Below are positions 40,201 through 47,832 of a stretch of 64,000 nucleotides of DNA, piece after piece. The stretch lies in the NCBI RefSeq assembly GCF_003234265.2, contig NZ_CP126256.1, positions 1,240,001-1,304,000 on the forward strand. Reading direction: 5' to 3'. The position numbers and the translations under genes were made by a program. This stretch comes from Curtobacterium sp. MCSS17_015. Lineage in GTDB: Bacteria; Actinomycetota; Actinomycetes; Actinomycetales; Microbacteriaceae. Positions within the stretch are counted from its first letter, which is position 1. Every line of letters starts with the position of its first letter. The notes under the pieces are model-generated. The model did no database searches. It was not told the DNA's origin and worked only from the letters and a program-made list of their open reading frames with translations.

Positions 40201-40824
40201 GACAAGCTGGCGTTCGAGCGGGACATGCTCGGGCTCTACGTGTCCGACCACCCGCTCGCCGGACTCGAGATCGAACTCGCCAAGCACCAGTCGATCACGA
40301 TCGCCGACCTGCTGGTGGCCGACGACTCGGTCGAGGGCGAGACGGTCACGGTCGCCGGACTGCTGACCAGCGTGCAGCACCGTGTGGCGAAGACGAGCGG
40401 CAACCCGTACGGCATCGTCGACATCGAGGACTTCGGCGGCCAGATCGGCGTGATGTTCCTCGGCAAGACGTACCAGGAGTTCGGCCCGTCGCTCGTCCCG
40501 GACTCGATCGTGGTCCTGCGCGGCCGCGTCAACGTCCGCGACGACGGCAAGGCCCTGCACGCGGTGAGCATGTTCCAGCCGAACGTCGGCGACGCGATGG
40601 GCTCCGGGCCGCTCACGCTGTCCCTGCCGGAGCGGCAGGCCACCACGCAGACGGTGACCGAGCTGGCGGCCGTGCTCGGTCGGCACCAGGGCGACACCGA
40701 GGTGCGGCTGAAGCTCCTCAAGGACGACGTGGCCCGGACGTTCGAGCTGCCGTTCCCGGTGGCCCTGACGCCGGACCTGTTCGGCGAACTGAAGAGCCTG
40801 CTCGGTCCGCGCTGCCTGGTCTGA
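37291..40824 (+). CDS. dnaE: DNA polymerase III subunit alpha
   Basis: Replicative polymerase. The 1177-residue product has an N-terminal PHP domain (FVHLHVHSEYSMLDGA, residues 7-22), the catalytic palm with MPDFDVDFDDRR at 411-422 (catalytic Asp residues), GRGSGAGSMVAYAM upstream, the finger and beta-binding regions, a tandem HhH (PPDVNESIGFF region) and a C-terminal OB fold. No intein interrupts the frame. Length matches the DnaE1 essential type. GTG at 37291 follows GGAGG. A wobble-paired terminator follows. Confidence 0.97.
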   Translation: MSDSDSFVHLHVHSEYSMLDGAARLSDLVAETAAQGMPAVAVTDHGNMFGAFEFWKTAKAGGVKPIIGTEAYITPRTHRSDKTRVRWGDGGGDDVSGSGAYTHMTMFAENTTGMHNLFRLSSRASIEGYYFKPRMDIELLQEYHEGVIATTGCPSGEIQTRLRLGQYDEAVQAAADYRDIFGKENYFAEVMDHGLEIERRIMSDLIRLAKDLDIPLVGTNDLHYTHAHDATSHAALLCVQSGSTLNDPNRFKFDADEFYLKTPAQMRHVFRDNLEACDNTLLIAERCNVEFDTAANYMPKFPVPEGETEHSWFEKEVAKGLEYRYPGGIPEEVQQRADYEVGIINQMGFPGYFLVVADFINWSKNNGIRVGPGRGSGAGSMVAYAMRITDLDPIRHGLIFERFLNPDRVSMPDFDVDFDDRRRGEAIKYVTEKYGSERVAQIVTYGTIKAKQALKDSSRVLGFPFGMGEKLTKAMPPPVMGKDIPLTGIFDKDHPRFKEAVDVRTVVETDPEAKTVFDTALGLEGLKRQWGVHAAGVIMSSDPLIDIIPIMKREQDGQIVTQFDYPAAESLGLIKMDFLGLRNLTIISDALDNIKTNRGIDLDLENMGLEDPEAYALLQRGDTLGVFQLDGGPMRGLLRLMKPDNFEDISALIALYRPGPMGANSHTNYALRKNGEQAITPIHPELEEPLAEILGGTYGLIIYQEQVMAIAQKVAGFSLGQADILRRAMGKKKKSELDKQYAGFQQGMKDNGYSDAAIKTLWDILLPFSDYAFNKAHSAAYGVVSFWTAYLKAHYPAEYMAALLTSVGDARDKLALYLNECRRMGIRVMPPDVNESIGFFAAVGDDIRFGMGAIRNVGFNVVDDIVKARTEKGAFESFHDFLRKIPISSANKRTVESLIKAGAFDEFGDSRRALVEIHEGAVEAAVKVKRDEAHGNVGFDFDSLFAEVAEEHPASLTVSQVPERPEWSKRDKLAFERDMLGLYVSDHPLAGLEIELAKHQSITIADLLVADDSVEGETVTVAGLLTSVQHRVAKTSGNPYGIVDIEDFGGQIGVMFLGKTYQEFGPSLVPDSIVVLRGRVNVRDDGKALHAVSMFQPNVGDAMGSGPLTLSLPERQATTQTVTELAAVLGRHQGDTEVRLKLLKDDVARTFELPFPVALTPDLFGELKSLLGPRCLV

Positions 40825-40846
40825 CCGGCTCGTCGCTGCCCGACGC

Positions 40847-40887
40847 CCGAGCACCGCTGCCGGTCACCGACCGACGGCGGTGCTCGG
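40847..40887 (+). terminator. Terminator after dnaE, abutting the hisD promoter
   Basis: CCGAGCACCGCTG (40847-40859) pairs with 40875-40887 (one wobble). The last stem base is directly followed by the TACGCT -10 box of hisD. Confidence 0.65.
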
Positions 40888-40893
40888 TACGCT
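40888..40893 (+). promoter_or_regulatory. -10 box of hisD, near-leaderless
   Basis: TACGCT, nine bases before the ATG at 40903, with no Shine-Dalgarno in between. Confidence 0.45.
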
Positions 40894-40902
40894 GGGGGCC
40901 TC

Positions 40903-42210
40903 ATGATGCAGCGAATCGACCTCCGCGGCGGGCTCCCGCCCCGCGCCGAACTCCTCCGTCTCATGCCGCGGGCCGCCGGTGACGTCAGCAGTGCCACGGC
41001 CGCGGCCCAGGAGCTGGTGGATGCCGTCCGCGAGCACGGGGCCGCCGCGCTGCACGAGCAGGCGGAGCGTTTCGACGGGGGAGCGCCCGAGCACGTCCGG
41101 GTGCCGGCCGCCGAGATCGCAGCGGCCGTGGCCGGTCTCGCACCCGAGCTCCGGGTCGCCCTCGACGAAGCGATCCGCCGGGTCCGCGCGGCCAGCGCCG
41201 CGCAGGTCCCCACCGGATCGGTGACCTCCCTCGCCGACGGGGCAGCGGTCCACCAGCGCTGGCAGCCGATGCGTCGCGTCGGCCTCTACGTCCCCGGTGG
41301 CAAGGCCGTCTACCCGTCGAGCGTCGTCATGAACGTCGTCCCGGCGCAGGTCGCCGGCGTCGGGTCGATCGCACTCGTCTCCCCGCCGCAGCGTGACCAC
41401 GGGGGCCGCGTGCACCCGACGATCCTCGCCGCCGCCGGACTGCTCGGCGTGGACGAGGTCTATGCGATGGGCGGCGCCGGAGCCGTCGGCGCGCTCGCGT
41501 ACGGCGTGCCCGAGATCGACCTCGAGCCGGTCGACCTGGTCACCGGTCCGGGCAACAACTACGTGGCCGCGGCGAAGCGTCTCGTCCGCGGTGTCGTCGG
41601 CATCGACTCCGAGGCCGGTGCCTCCGAGATCCTCGTGATCGCGGACGACACGGCCGACCCCGGGTACGTCGCCGCCGACCTCATCAGCCAGGCCGAGCAC
41701 GACGAACAGGCCGGGAGCGTCCTCGTGACGACGTCGGCCGCGTTCGCCGACGCGGTCGAGGCCGCGATCCCGGAACGCACGGCGGTGCTCGGGACCGCGA
41801 CGCGCCTCCAGGCAGCCCTGGACGGGCCACAGTCGGCGATCGTCCTCGTGGACTCGCTCGCCGATGCCGCGACCGTCAGCAACGCGTACGGGCCGGAGCA
41901 CCTCGAGATCCAGACGGCCGACGACGACGCCGTACTCGCCGACATCGACGCGGCGGGGGCGGTGTTCGTCGGGCCGGACTCGCCCGTCAGCCTCGGCGAC
42001 TACCTGGCCGGCTCGAACCACGTCCTGCCGACCGGCGGTCAGGCGCGGTTCGGAGCGGGGTTGTCCGCGTCCACGTTCCTCCGGCCCCAGCAGGTCGTCC
42101 GGTACACGGCGGCCGCCCTGGCCGAGGTGGTCCCGCACATCGTGGCGCTCTGCACCGAAGAGCAGCTGCCGGCGCACGGGGCCGCCGTGTCGGAACGCAC
42201 GAACCGGTAG
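40903..42210 (+). CDS. hisD: Histidinol dehydrogenase
   Basis: Last two oxidation steps of histidine biosynthesis (L-histidinol to L-histidine, two NAD). The 435-residue product has RVGLYVPGGKAVYPSSVVMNVVPA, GGAGAVGALAYG, TGPGNNYVAAAKR, the metal-ligand region ISQAEHDEQAG, YGPEHLEIQ and SLGDYLAGSNHVLPTGG. Other his genes are not in the window. A tandem ATG-ATG start follows a -10 box closely, so the mRNA has almost no leader. Confidence 0.96.
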   Translation: MMQRIDLRGGLPPRAELLRLMPRAAGDVSSATAAAQELVDAVREHGAAALHEQAERFDGGAPEHVRVPAAEIAAAVAGLAPELRVALDEAIRRVRAASAAQVPTGSVTSLADGAAVHQRWQPMRRVGLYVPGGKAVYPSSVVMNVVPAQVAGVGSIALVSPPQRDHGGRVHPTILAAAGLLGVDEVYAMGGAGAVGALAYGVPEIDLEPVDLVTGPGNNYVAAAKRLVRGVVGIDSEAGASEILVIADDTADPGYVAADLISQAEHDEQAGSVLVTTSAAFADAVEAAIPERTAVLGTATRLQAALDGPQSAIVLVDSLADAATVSNAYGPEHLEIQTADDDAVLADIDAAGAVFVGPDSPVSLGDYLAGSNHVLPTGGQARFGAGLSASTFLRPQQVVRYTAAALAEVVPHIVALCTEEQLPAHGAAVSERTNR

Positions 42211-42213
42211 CCT
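42208..42213 (+). promoter_or_regulatory. -10 box of nrdR overlapping the hisD stop codon
   Basis: TAGCCT starts with the hisD TAG and ends nine bases before the nrdR ATG. Confidence 0.5.
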
Positions 42214-42222
42214 GAGGGCGAC

Positions 42223-42726
42223 ATGTTCTGCCCCTTCTGCCGCCACCCGGATTCCCGCGTCGTCGACTCCCGGACGAGCGACGACGGAACCTCCATCCGC
42301 CGACGCCGTCAGTGCCCGAACTGCGGACGGCGGTTCTCGACCACCGAGACCGCGTCGCTGAGCGTCGTGAAGCGCAACGGCGTCCTCGAGCCGTTCAGCC
42401 GCGAGAAGATCATCTCGGGTGTGCGGAAGGCCTGTCAGGGGCGGCCGGTGACGGACTCGGACCTGGCGGTGCTCGCGCAGCGCGTCGAGGAGATCGTCCG
42501 GTCCTCCGGCGCGAGCCAGATCGAGGCGAACGACATCGGACTGGCGATCCTCAGCCCGCTCCGGGAGCTCGACGAGGTGGCCTACCTCCGCTACGCCAGC
42601 GTCTACCAGGCGTTCGACTCGCTCGAGGACTTCGAGGACGCGATCGGCCAGCTCCGGATCGACCACCACGCCGGGCCCGGCACGGTCGGCGCACCGGGCC
42701 GTACCACGGACGGCGCCAGCGCGTGA
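42223..42726 (+). CDS. nrdR: Transcriptional repressor NrdR
   Basis: Zinc-ribbon/ATP-cone repressor of ribonucleotide reductase genes. The 167-residue product begins with the zinc ribbon [17 protein letters not shown] ... CPNCGRRF (two CxxC pairs) followed by an ATP-cone domain ([27 protein letters not shown] region). The C-terminal 20 residues are variable. The stop overlaps the pyrD GTG, so the two are coupled. Confidence 0.96.
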   Translation: MFCPFCRHPDSRVVDSRTSDDGTSIRRRRQCPNCGRRFSTTETASLSVVKRNGVLEPFSREKIISGVRKACQGRPVTDSDLAVLAQRVEEIVRSSGASQIEANDIGLAILSPLRELDEVAYLRYASVYQAFDSLEDFEDAIGQLRIDHHAGPGTVGAPGRTTDGASA

Positions 42727-43790
42727 CCGGCGTCGAGGCGCTCGTCCGGGCCGGGTACGGCGTCGTGTTCCGCTCCGTGTTCGCGAAGATGGAGCCGGAA
42801 CGGGCGCACCACCTGGCGTTCGCCGTGATCCGCGTCCTCCCGAAGGTGCCCTTCCTCGCCAGCACGGTCGAGCGGTACGCTCGGCCCCCCGCCGAGGACG
42901 GCATCACCACCATGGGGATCCACTTCCCGTCGCGCTTCGGCATGGCCGCCGGCTTCGACAAGGACGCTCGGGGCATCGCCGGCCTCGGTCTGCTCGGCTT
43001 CGGACACGTCGAGGTCGGCACCGTCACCGCCAGGGCGCAGCCGGGCAACGAACGCCCCCGGCTGTTCCGGCTCATCGCCGACCGCGCGCTCATCAACCGG
43101 ATGGGCTTCAACAACCACGGGGCCGTCAAGGCCGCCGGTCGCCTGGAACGTGCCCGCCGCAACCCCGGTCGCCCGGTCATCGGCGTGAACATCGGCAAGA
43201 GCCGCGTGGTCTCCGTCGAGGACGCCGCCGAGGACTACCGCGAGTCCACGCGGCTGCTGGCCCCCTTCGCCGACTACCTGGCCGTCAACGTCAGTTCGCC
43301 GAACACGCCGGGTCTGCGCGGACTGCAGGAACTGGACCAGCTCCGGCCGCTGCTCGCCGCCGTGCACGAGACCGCCGGACGGACTCCCGTGCTCGTGAAG
43401 ATCGCGCCGGACCTCACCGACGATCAGATCGACGCGATCGCGGGGCTCGCGGTCGAACTCGGACTGGCCGGCGTCATCGCGACGAACACGACCATCGAGC
43501 GCAACGGCCTGACGACGCCGGACGCCGAGGTGGCGGCGATGGGCGCCGGGGGACTGTCCGGTGCGCCGCTCGGGGAGCGCTCGCTCGCGGTGCTCCGTCG
43601 CGTCCGCGCTGCCGTTCCCGCCGGGTTCTGCGTCATCGCCGTCGGCGGGGTCACGACCGAGGCGGACGTCCAGGCGCGCATCGACGCGGGGGCGACGCTC
43701 GTGCAGGGCTACACGGCGTTCCTCTACGAGGGGCCGACCTGGGCCATGCGGATCAACCGGCTCCGGCGGCGGCGGTTGCGCCGCCGCTGA
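42723..43790 (+). CDS. pyrD: Dihydroorotate dehydrogenase (quinone), class 2
   Basis: Oxidises dihydroorotate to orotate with quinone as acceptor, at the membrane. The 355-residue product has the class 2 N-terminal amphipathic segment, then FMN-barrel motifs [52 protein letters not shown] (catalytic Ser of class 2), [10 protein letters not shown] and [17 protein letters not shown] at 42723 overlaps the nrdR TGA. The C-terminal tail is Arg-rich. Confidence 0.95.
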   Translation: MTGVEALVRAGYGVVFRSVFAKMEPERAHHLAFAVIRVLPKVPFLASTVERYARPPAEDGITTMGIHFPSRFGMAAGFDKDARGIAGLGLLGFGHVEVGTVTARAQPGNERPRLFRLIADRALINRMGFNNHGAVKAAGRLERARRNPGRPVIGVNIGKSRVVSVEDAAEDYRESTRLLAPFADYLAVNVSSPNTPGLRGLQELDQLRPLLAAVHETAGRTPVLVKIAPDLTDDQIDAIAGLAVELGLAGVIATNTTIERNGLTTPDAEVAAMGAGGLSGAPLGERSLAVLRRVRAAVPAGFCVIAVGGVTTEADVQARIDAGATLVQGYTAFLYEGPTWAMRINRLRRRRLRRR

Positions 43791-43992
43791 CGCCGCACCT
43801 GGCGAGTGGCCGTGTGGCGGCGCGTCGGGCCCGGGGTCGGACGTCGGCCCGGGCGGCGCGTGGTCGCGAGCCGCTGGCGGCCCGGCCGGAAGGCTCGGAC
43901 CTGGCCGGCACGGTCCTCCCGTCCGGCACCTGGTCGCGACCGCGCGGCCGCGGGGTCCCGGACGACGCCGACGACGCCCGGACGGACGACGA

Positions 43993-44022
43993 AGCGCCGC
44001 CGACCCGGAGGTCGACGGCGCT
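43993..44022 (-). terminator. Terminator of the DUF3043 gene
   Basis: AGCGCCGCCGAC (43993-44004) pairs with 44011-44022 with one mismatch. It lies just past the DUF3043 stop and also faces pyrD. The rest of the 250-base gap holds no convincing feature. Confidence 0.5.
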
Positions 44023-44040
44023 CGCACGGCACACGCTCGG

Positions 44041-44616
44041 TCAGAGCGTCGGGTACTGCCCGCGCTTGACCTGCGGCTTGGGCAGACGGAGGAACCGCAG
44101 CTGCCACCCGCGGGTGAGGATGTAGAGGAAGTTGCCGCGCTGGAAGTCCTGCCCGGCCGCGGCGAACTTGCGACGCAGCGCGAACCAGAGCACGGTGCAG
44201 TCGAGCACGAAGAGCAACACGAACGCCCAGATGAACAGCAGCGAGTACGACGCCGCGGGCGTCTGCGCGGCGACGAAACCCACGATGAGGAAGAGCACGA
44301 GGACCGGCATCATGACCTCGCCCACGTTCCAGCGGGCGTCGATGAAGTCGCGGATGAAGCGACGCTGGTCACCGCGGTCCTTCGCCGGCAGGTAGCGCTC
44401 TTCACCGTTCGCCATGCCGACGCGCGCACGCTCGCGCTCGCTGTTCAGACGCGCCCGAGCGGCCTTCTTGTCGGCGGGGGAGTTGCCGACGATCGGACGC
44501 CGGTTGGCGGCCTCTCGCTCACGTCGTGAGGGCGTCGGGCGACCCTTGCCGTGCGCGACGAGCTCGTCGTCACCGGGGTTCACGGTCACGTTGGTCTTGG
44601 GGGATGCCTTCGCCAC
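44041..44616 (-). CDS. DUF3043 membrane protein
   Basis: Actinobacterial protein of unknown function. The 191-residue product has a basic hydrophilic N-terminus containing RPTPSRREREAANRRP and an ARVGMANGEERYLPAKDRGDQRRFIRDFIDARW signature, two membrane helices (about 100-119 and 125-145), and a basic C-terminus. GTG start at 44616. Divergent from the M20 peptidase with only 51 bases between starts. Confidence 0.88.
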   Translation of the reverse strand: MAKASPKTNVTVNPGDDELVAHGKGRPTPSRREREAANRRPIVGNSPADKKAARARLNSERERARVGMANGEERYLPAKDRGDQRRFIRDFIDARWNVGEVMMPVLVLFLIVGFVAAQTPAASYSLLFIWAFVLLFVLDCTVLWFALRRKFAAAGQDFQRGNFLYILTRGWQLRFLRLPKPQVKRGQYPTL

Positions 44617-44654
44617 GGTGGTTCCTAACGGCGCTCTGCGTGCTGGACGTCCTC

Positions 44655-44660
44655 TAGATT
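44655..44660 (+). promoter_or_regulatory. -10 box of leaderless M20 peptidase promoter
   Basis: TAGATT, seven bases (ACCGGCC) before the ATG at 44668, with no Shine-Dalgarno. Confidence 0.6.
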
Positions 44661-44667
44661 ACCGGCC

Positions 44668-46137
44668 ATGACCGACACCGAGAAGCACCGTCCCGACGCC
44701 GGGTCGCAGGCACCCGCGACCGACCCCGCTCTGCTCGAGGCGCTGCGCGAGCACGTGCACGGCGCACTGCCCACCACGATCGCCGACCTGTCCGCCCTCG
44801 TCCGCATCCCCTCGGTGTCGTGGTCGGCCTTCGACCCGGCCCACGTCGAGCGCAGCGCCGAGGCGGTCGCCGACCTGGTCCGCTCGACCGGGGTCTTCGA
44901 CGAGGTACGCGTCGTCCGGTCGGCCGTCGAGGGCGACACGCCGATCGACGGCGGGTCCACTGCGGCGGACGCCGAGCTCGGCCAGCCGGCGGTGCTCGCC
45001 GTCCGCCCCGCCCGCAACGGCAGGCCGACCGTGATGCTCTACGCGCACCACGACGTGCAGCCGCAGGGCGATGACGCGCTGTGGGAGACACCTCCCTTCG
45101 AGCCGACGCTCCGCGGCGACCGCCTGTACGGCCGCGGCGCCTCCGACGACAAGGCCGGCGTGATGACCCACGTGGCAGCGCTCCGAGCGGTGCACGCACA
45201 GTTCGGCGACGACCTGGACGTCGGCATCGTGCTGTTCGTCGAGGGCGAGGAGGAGTTCGGGTCCCGCTCGTTCCGCACGTTCCTGCGCGAGCAGCGGGAG
45301 CACCTCGCCGCCGACGTCATCGTGGTGGCCGACAGCGACAACTGGTCGACCGAGGTCCCCGCGATCACCGTCTCGCTCCGGGGCAACACGACGTTCAAGC
45401 TCACCGTGACGACGCTCGAGCACGCCAGCCACAGCGGCATGTACGGGGGAGCGGCGCCGGACGCGATGATGCCGATGGTCCGCCTGCTCGCGTCGCTGCA
45501 CGACGACGACGGGGCGGTCGCGGTCGCGGGCCTCAGCGCGCACGACGCCCCCGTGCCGGAGCGCTCCGAGGACGAGTTCGCGGCCGAGGCCGCCCTGGTC
45601 GACGGTGCGCGTCCGGTCGGCAGCGGTCCGGTGCTGTCCCGGATGTGGTTCCAGCCGTCGATCACGGTGACCGGCCTCGACGTCCCGAGCGTCGCGAACG
45701 CGTCCAACACGCTGCTGCCCACCGTCGCCGCTCGGGTGTCCGTGCGGGTCGCGCCCGGTCAGCCCGCCACGGAGGCCTTCGCCGCCGTGGAGGCGCACCT
45801 GCGCAGCCACGTCCCCTTCGGCGCCCGGATCGAGATCACCGAGGTCGACACCGGTGACGGCTTCCTGGTAGACGCGTCCGGCTGGGCCGTCCAGGAGGCC
45901 CGGACCGCGATGTCGGAGGGCTGGGGCGCGGCACCCGTGGAGCAGGGCATCGGCGGGTCGATCCCGTTCGTGTCCGACCTGGCCGCCGAGTTCCCGGAGG
46001 CCCAGATCCTGGTCACCGGGGTCGAGGACCCGGACACCCGCGCACACAGCCCGAACGAGTCGCAGCACCTGGGCGTGCTGCACCGCGCGGTGCTGTCGGA
46101 GGCCGTCCTGCTCGCCCGACTGCAGGGTCGCGCGTGA
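44668..46137 (+). CDS. M20-family dipeptidase
   Basis: Zinc-dependent di- or aminopeptidase of the M20/M25/M40 family. The 489-residue product has a metal-ligand motif MLYAHHDVQPQGD, LYGRGASDDKAGVMTH (bridging Asp), the catalytic LFVEGEEEFGS (Glu-Glu pair) and a dimerisation domain. The C-terminal metal region GGSIPFVSDLAAEFPEAQILVTGVEDPDTRAHSPNES follows. Substrate is unknown; the family includes carnosinase-like and Cys-Gly dipeptidases. Confidence 0.92.
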   Translation: MTDTEKHRPDAGSQAPATDPALLEALREHVHGALPTTIADLSALVRIPSVSWSAFDPAHVERSAEAVADLVRSTGVFDEVRVVRSAVEGDTPIDGGSTAADAELGQPAVLAVRPARNGRPTVMLYAHHDVQPQGDDALWETPPFEPTLRGDRLYGRGASDDKAGVMTHVAALRAVHAQFGDDLDVGIVLFVEGEEEFGSRSFRTFLREQREHLAADVIVVADSDNWSTEVPAITVSLRGNTTFKLTVTTLEHASHSGMYGGAAPDAMMPMVRLLASLHDDDGAVAVAGLSAHDAPVPERSEDEFAAEAALVDGARPVGSGPVLSRMWFQPSITVTGLDVPSVANASNTLLPTVAARVSVRVAPGQPATEAFAAVEAHLRSHVPFGARIEITEVDTGDGFLVDASGWAVQEARTAMSEGWGAAPVEQGIGGSIPFVSDLAAEFPEAQILVTGVEDPDTRAHSPNESQHLGVLHRAVLSEAVLLARLQGRA

Positions 46138-46190
46138 CGTCCGTCCTCCACAGGTCCTGGACCCGGGTGTCGGTCGTCGGTGCGCGTGCT

Positions 46191-46196
46191 TAGAAT
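46191..46196 (+). promoter_or_regulatory. -10 box of the iron-sulfur carrier gene
   Basis: TAGAAT with a weak TGTCGG 17 bases upstream. The start codon lies 45 bases downstream after a GGGAG Shine-Dalgarno. Confidence 0.45.
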
Positions 46197-46241
46197 CGAC
46201 GCGACAGCCGGTGAAGGTCACCGCCAACGAGGGAGACGCCG

Positions 46242-46610
46242 ATGAGCGACACCATCACGACCGAAGCAGCGACCGACGCCACGTCGCACGGTGTGCTGCT
46301 GAGCGACGCGGCCTCGGCGAAGGTCGCCAGCCTGCTCGAACAGGAGGGCCGCGATGACCTGCGCCTCCGTCTCGCCGTCCAGCCGGGCGGGTGCTCGGGC
46401 TTGATCTACCAGCTGTACTTCGACGAGCGACTGCTCGACGGCGACGCCACGGCGGAGTTCGACGGCGTGGAAGTCGTCGTCGACAAGATGAGCGTGCCCT
46501 ACCTCGACGGTGCGACGATCGACTTCGAGGACACCATCCAGAAGCAGGGCTTCACCATCGACAACCCGAACGCGCAGGGCAGCTGCGCGTGTGGCGACAG
46601 CTTCCACTGA
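46242..46610 (+). CDS. erpA: A-type iron-sulfur cluster carrier (HesB/IscA/ErpA family)
   Basis: Delivers [Fe-S] clusters to target proteins. The 122-residue product has the three conserved Cys: one in VQPGGCSGLIYQL and two in the C-terminal GSCACGDSF (CxC). The N-terminal 15 residues are Thr/Ala-rich. Monocistronic, with its own promoter and a strong terminator. The next operon encodes haem-copper oxidase subunits, so respiratory targets are plausible. Confidence 0.93.
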   Translation: MSDTITTEAATDATSHGVLLSDAASAKVASLLEQEGRDDLRLRLAVQPGGCSGLIYQLYFDERLLDGDATAEFDGVEVVVDKMSVPYLDGATIDFEDTIQKQGFTIDNPNAQGSCACGDSFH

Positions 46611-46627
46611 TCGCCCGTCAGTCCGAC

Positions 46628-46670
46628 ACGCGAGTGGGGAGCGACCGACACGGTCGCTCCCCACTCGCGT
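46628..46670 (+). terminator. Terminator after erpA, 19-bp perfect stem
   Basis: Bases 46628-46646 pair perfectly with 46652-46670 around GACAC. Confidence 0.85.
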
Positions 46671-46917
46671 CTCCGCATCGCCGTCCCGACGCCGATGACC
46701 AGGGCAAACCCGCTGCCGCAGGCCTCGTTCCGTCCACAACGCGTGTCGGTTGTGCGCTCGGTGTCGACAGCTGCGAGTAAGCTAGGAGTGTTCCAACCAA
46801 GCTGGGAGCCACCCATGCGCCGGCCTCGTGCCGACCGCGGTGCTCGTCGACGGGGTCCCCGTCGTCAGCCAGTCGCACGACGACTGGATCCGGCCCACGT
46901 CTTTCCGAGAGGTAACA
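46671..46917 (+). promoter_or_regulatory. ctaC upstream region
   Basis: The gap erpA-ctaC is 307 bases including the terminator. TAAGCT at 46778-46783 is the best -10 candidate, without a convincing -35. The leader then runs about 130 bases to GAGAGG and the ctaC GTG. An ATG at 46828 in the ctaC frame would add 30 residues before the lipoprotein signal and is unlikely. No other gene is seen. Confidence 0.35.
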
Positions 46918-47820
46918 GTGCGTTCGAATCGCCGTATACGTTGGGCGGCCGTCCCGGTGGCCGTCGGTCTGGTCATCGCACTGGCTGGCTGCTCGCAGCA
47001 GCAGCTGAACGGATGGCTCCCCGGCACGGGAGAGACGAAGGACGTCACCAACCACACGAGCCGCATCGTCGGCCTGTGGACCACGAGCTGGATCGTCCTG
47101 CTGGCGGTCGGTCTGATCGTGTGGGGCCTCGTCATCTGGGCCGCGATCGTCTACCGCCGCCGGAAGGGCCAGACCGGCCTGCCCGTGCAGATGCGGTACA
47201 ACATGCCGCTCGAGATCTTCTACACGCTCGTGCCGCTGATCCTCGTGCTCGGCTTCTTCGCGTTCACCGCGAAGGACCAGGAAGCGATCGAGAAGCCCTT
47301 CGCGCAGCCGGACGCCACCGTGCACGTCTACGGCAAGCGCTGGGGCTGGGACTTCAACTACATCGACCAGAAGAACCCGAACGAGAGCGTCTACTACCAG
47401 GGCATCCAGGCCCAGGAAGAAGAGAACGGCGGCGGGGCGATCGACGAGTCGCTGCTCCCCACGCTGTACCTCCCGGTCGGCAAGAAGGTCGAGATCGAGC
47501 TCAGCTCGCGCGACGTCAACCACTCGTTCTGGGTCATCGACTTCCTCTACAAGAAGGACATGCTCCCGGGCAAGACGAACTACGAGTACTTCATCCCGCA
47601 GAAGGAAGGCACGTTCCAGGGCAAGTGCGCCGAGCTCTGCGGTGAGTACCACTCCCTGATGCTCTTCCAGGTGAAGGTCGTGTCGCAGGCGGAGTACGAC
47701 GACTACCTCGCGTCCCTGCGGGACGAGGGCAAGGTCGGTCTGCTCGGCAACGAGTACGACACCAACACGAACCAGCCGAACAACGAGGCGCCTGCCGAGG
47801 CGTCGAGCGACAAGAAGTAA
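46918..47820 (+). CDS. ctaC: Cytochrome c oxidase subunit II
   Basis: Electron-entry subunit of the aa3 oxidase. The 300-residue product has a lipoprotein signal (VIALAGC lipobox), two membrane helices (about 58-80 and 105-122), and a periplasmic-side cupredoxin with the CuA motif CAELCGEYHSLM and the upstream His in DVNHSFWV. WGWDFNY is the electron-transfer aromatic region. GTG at 46918 follows GAGAGG. ctaD follows after 12 bases. Confidence 0.95.
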   Translation: MRSNRRIRWAAVPVAVGLVIALAGCSQQQLNGWLPGTGETKDVTNHTSRIVGLWTTSWIVLLAVGLIVWGLVIWAAIVYRRRKGQTGLPVQMRYNMPLEIFYTLVPLILVLGFFAFTAKDQEAIEKPFAQPDATVHVYGKRWGWDFNYIDQKNPNESVYYQGIQAQEEENGGGAIDESLLPTLYLPVGKKVEIELSSRDVNHSFWVIDFLYKKDMLPGKTNYEYFIPQKEGTFQGKCAELCGEYHSLMLFQVKVVSQAEYDDYLASLRDEGKVGLLGNEYDTNTNQPNNEAPAEASSDKK

Positions 47821-47832
47821 GGGCGCGTCTCA

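Noticed and set aside
36565..40854. A 1429-codon open frame on the minus strand opposite dnaE and rluA
   Set aside because: It mirrors well-supported genes, is His/Arg/Asp-rich as expected from reversed G+C-rich codons, and has no recognisable domain. Similar long antisense frames at 185-2557, 8364-10838, 30165-33572 and 52868-55000 were rejected for the same reason.
43791..43992. A small gene in the pyrD-DUF3043 gap
   Set aside because: Open frames on both strands here are short, Arg/Pro-rich and lack ribosome-binding sites; only a terminator-like stem is supported.
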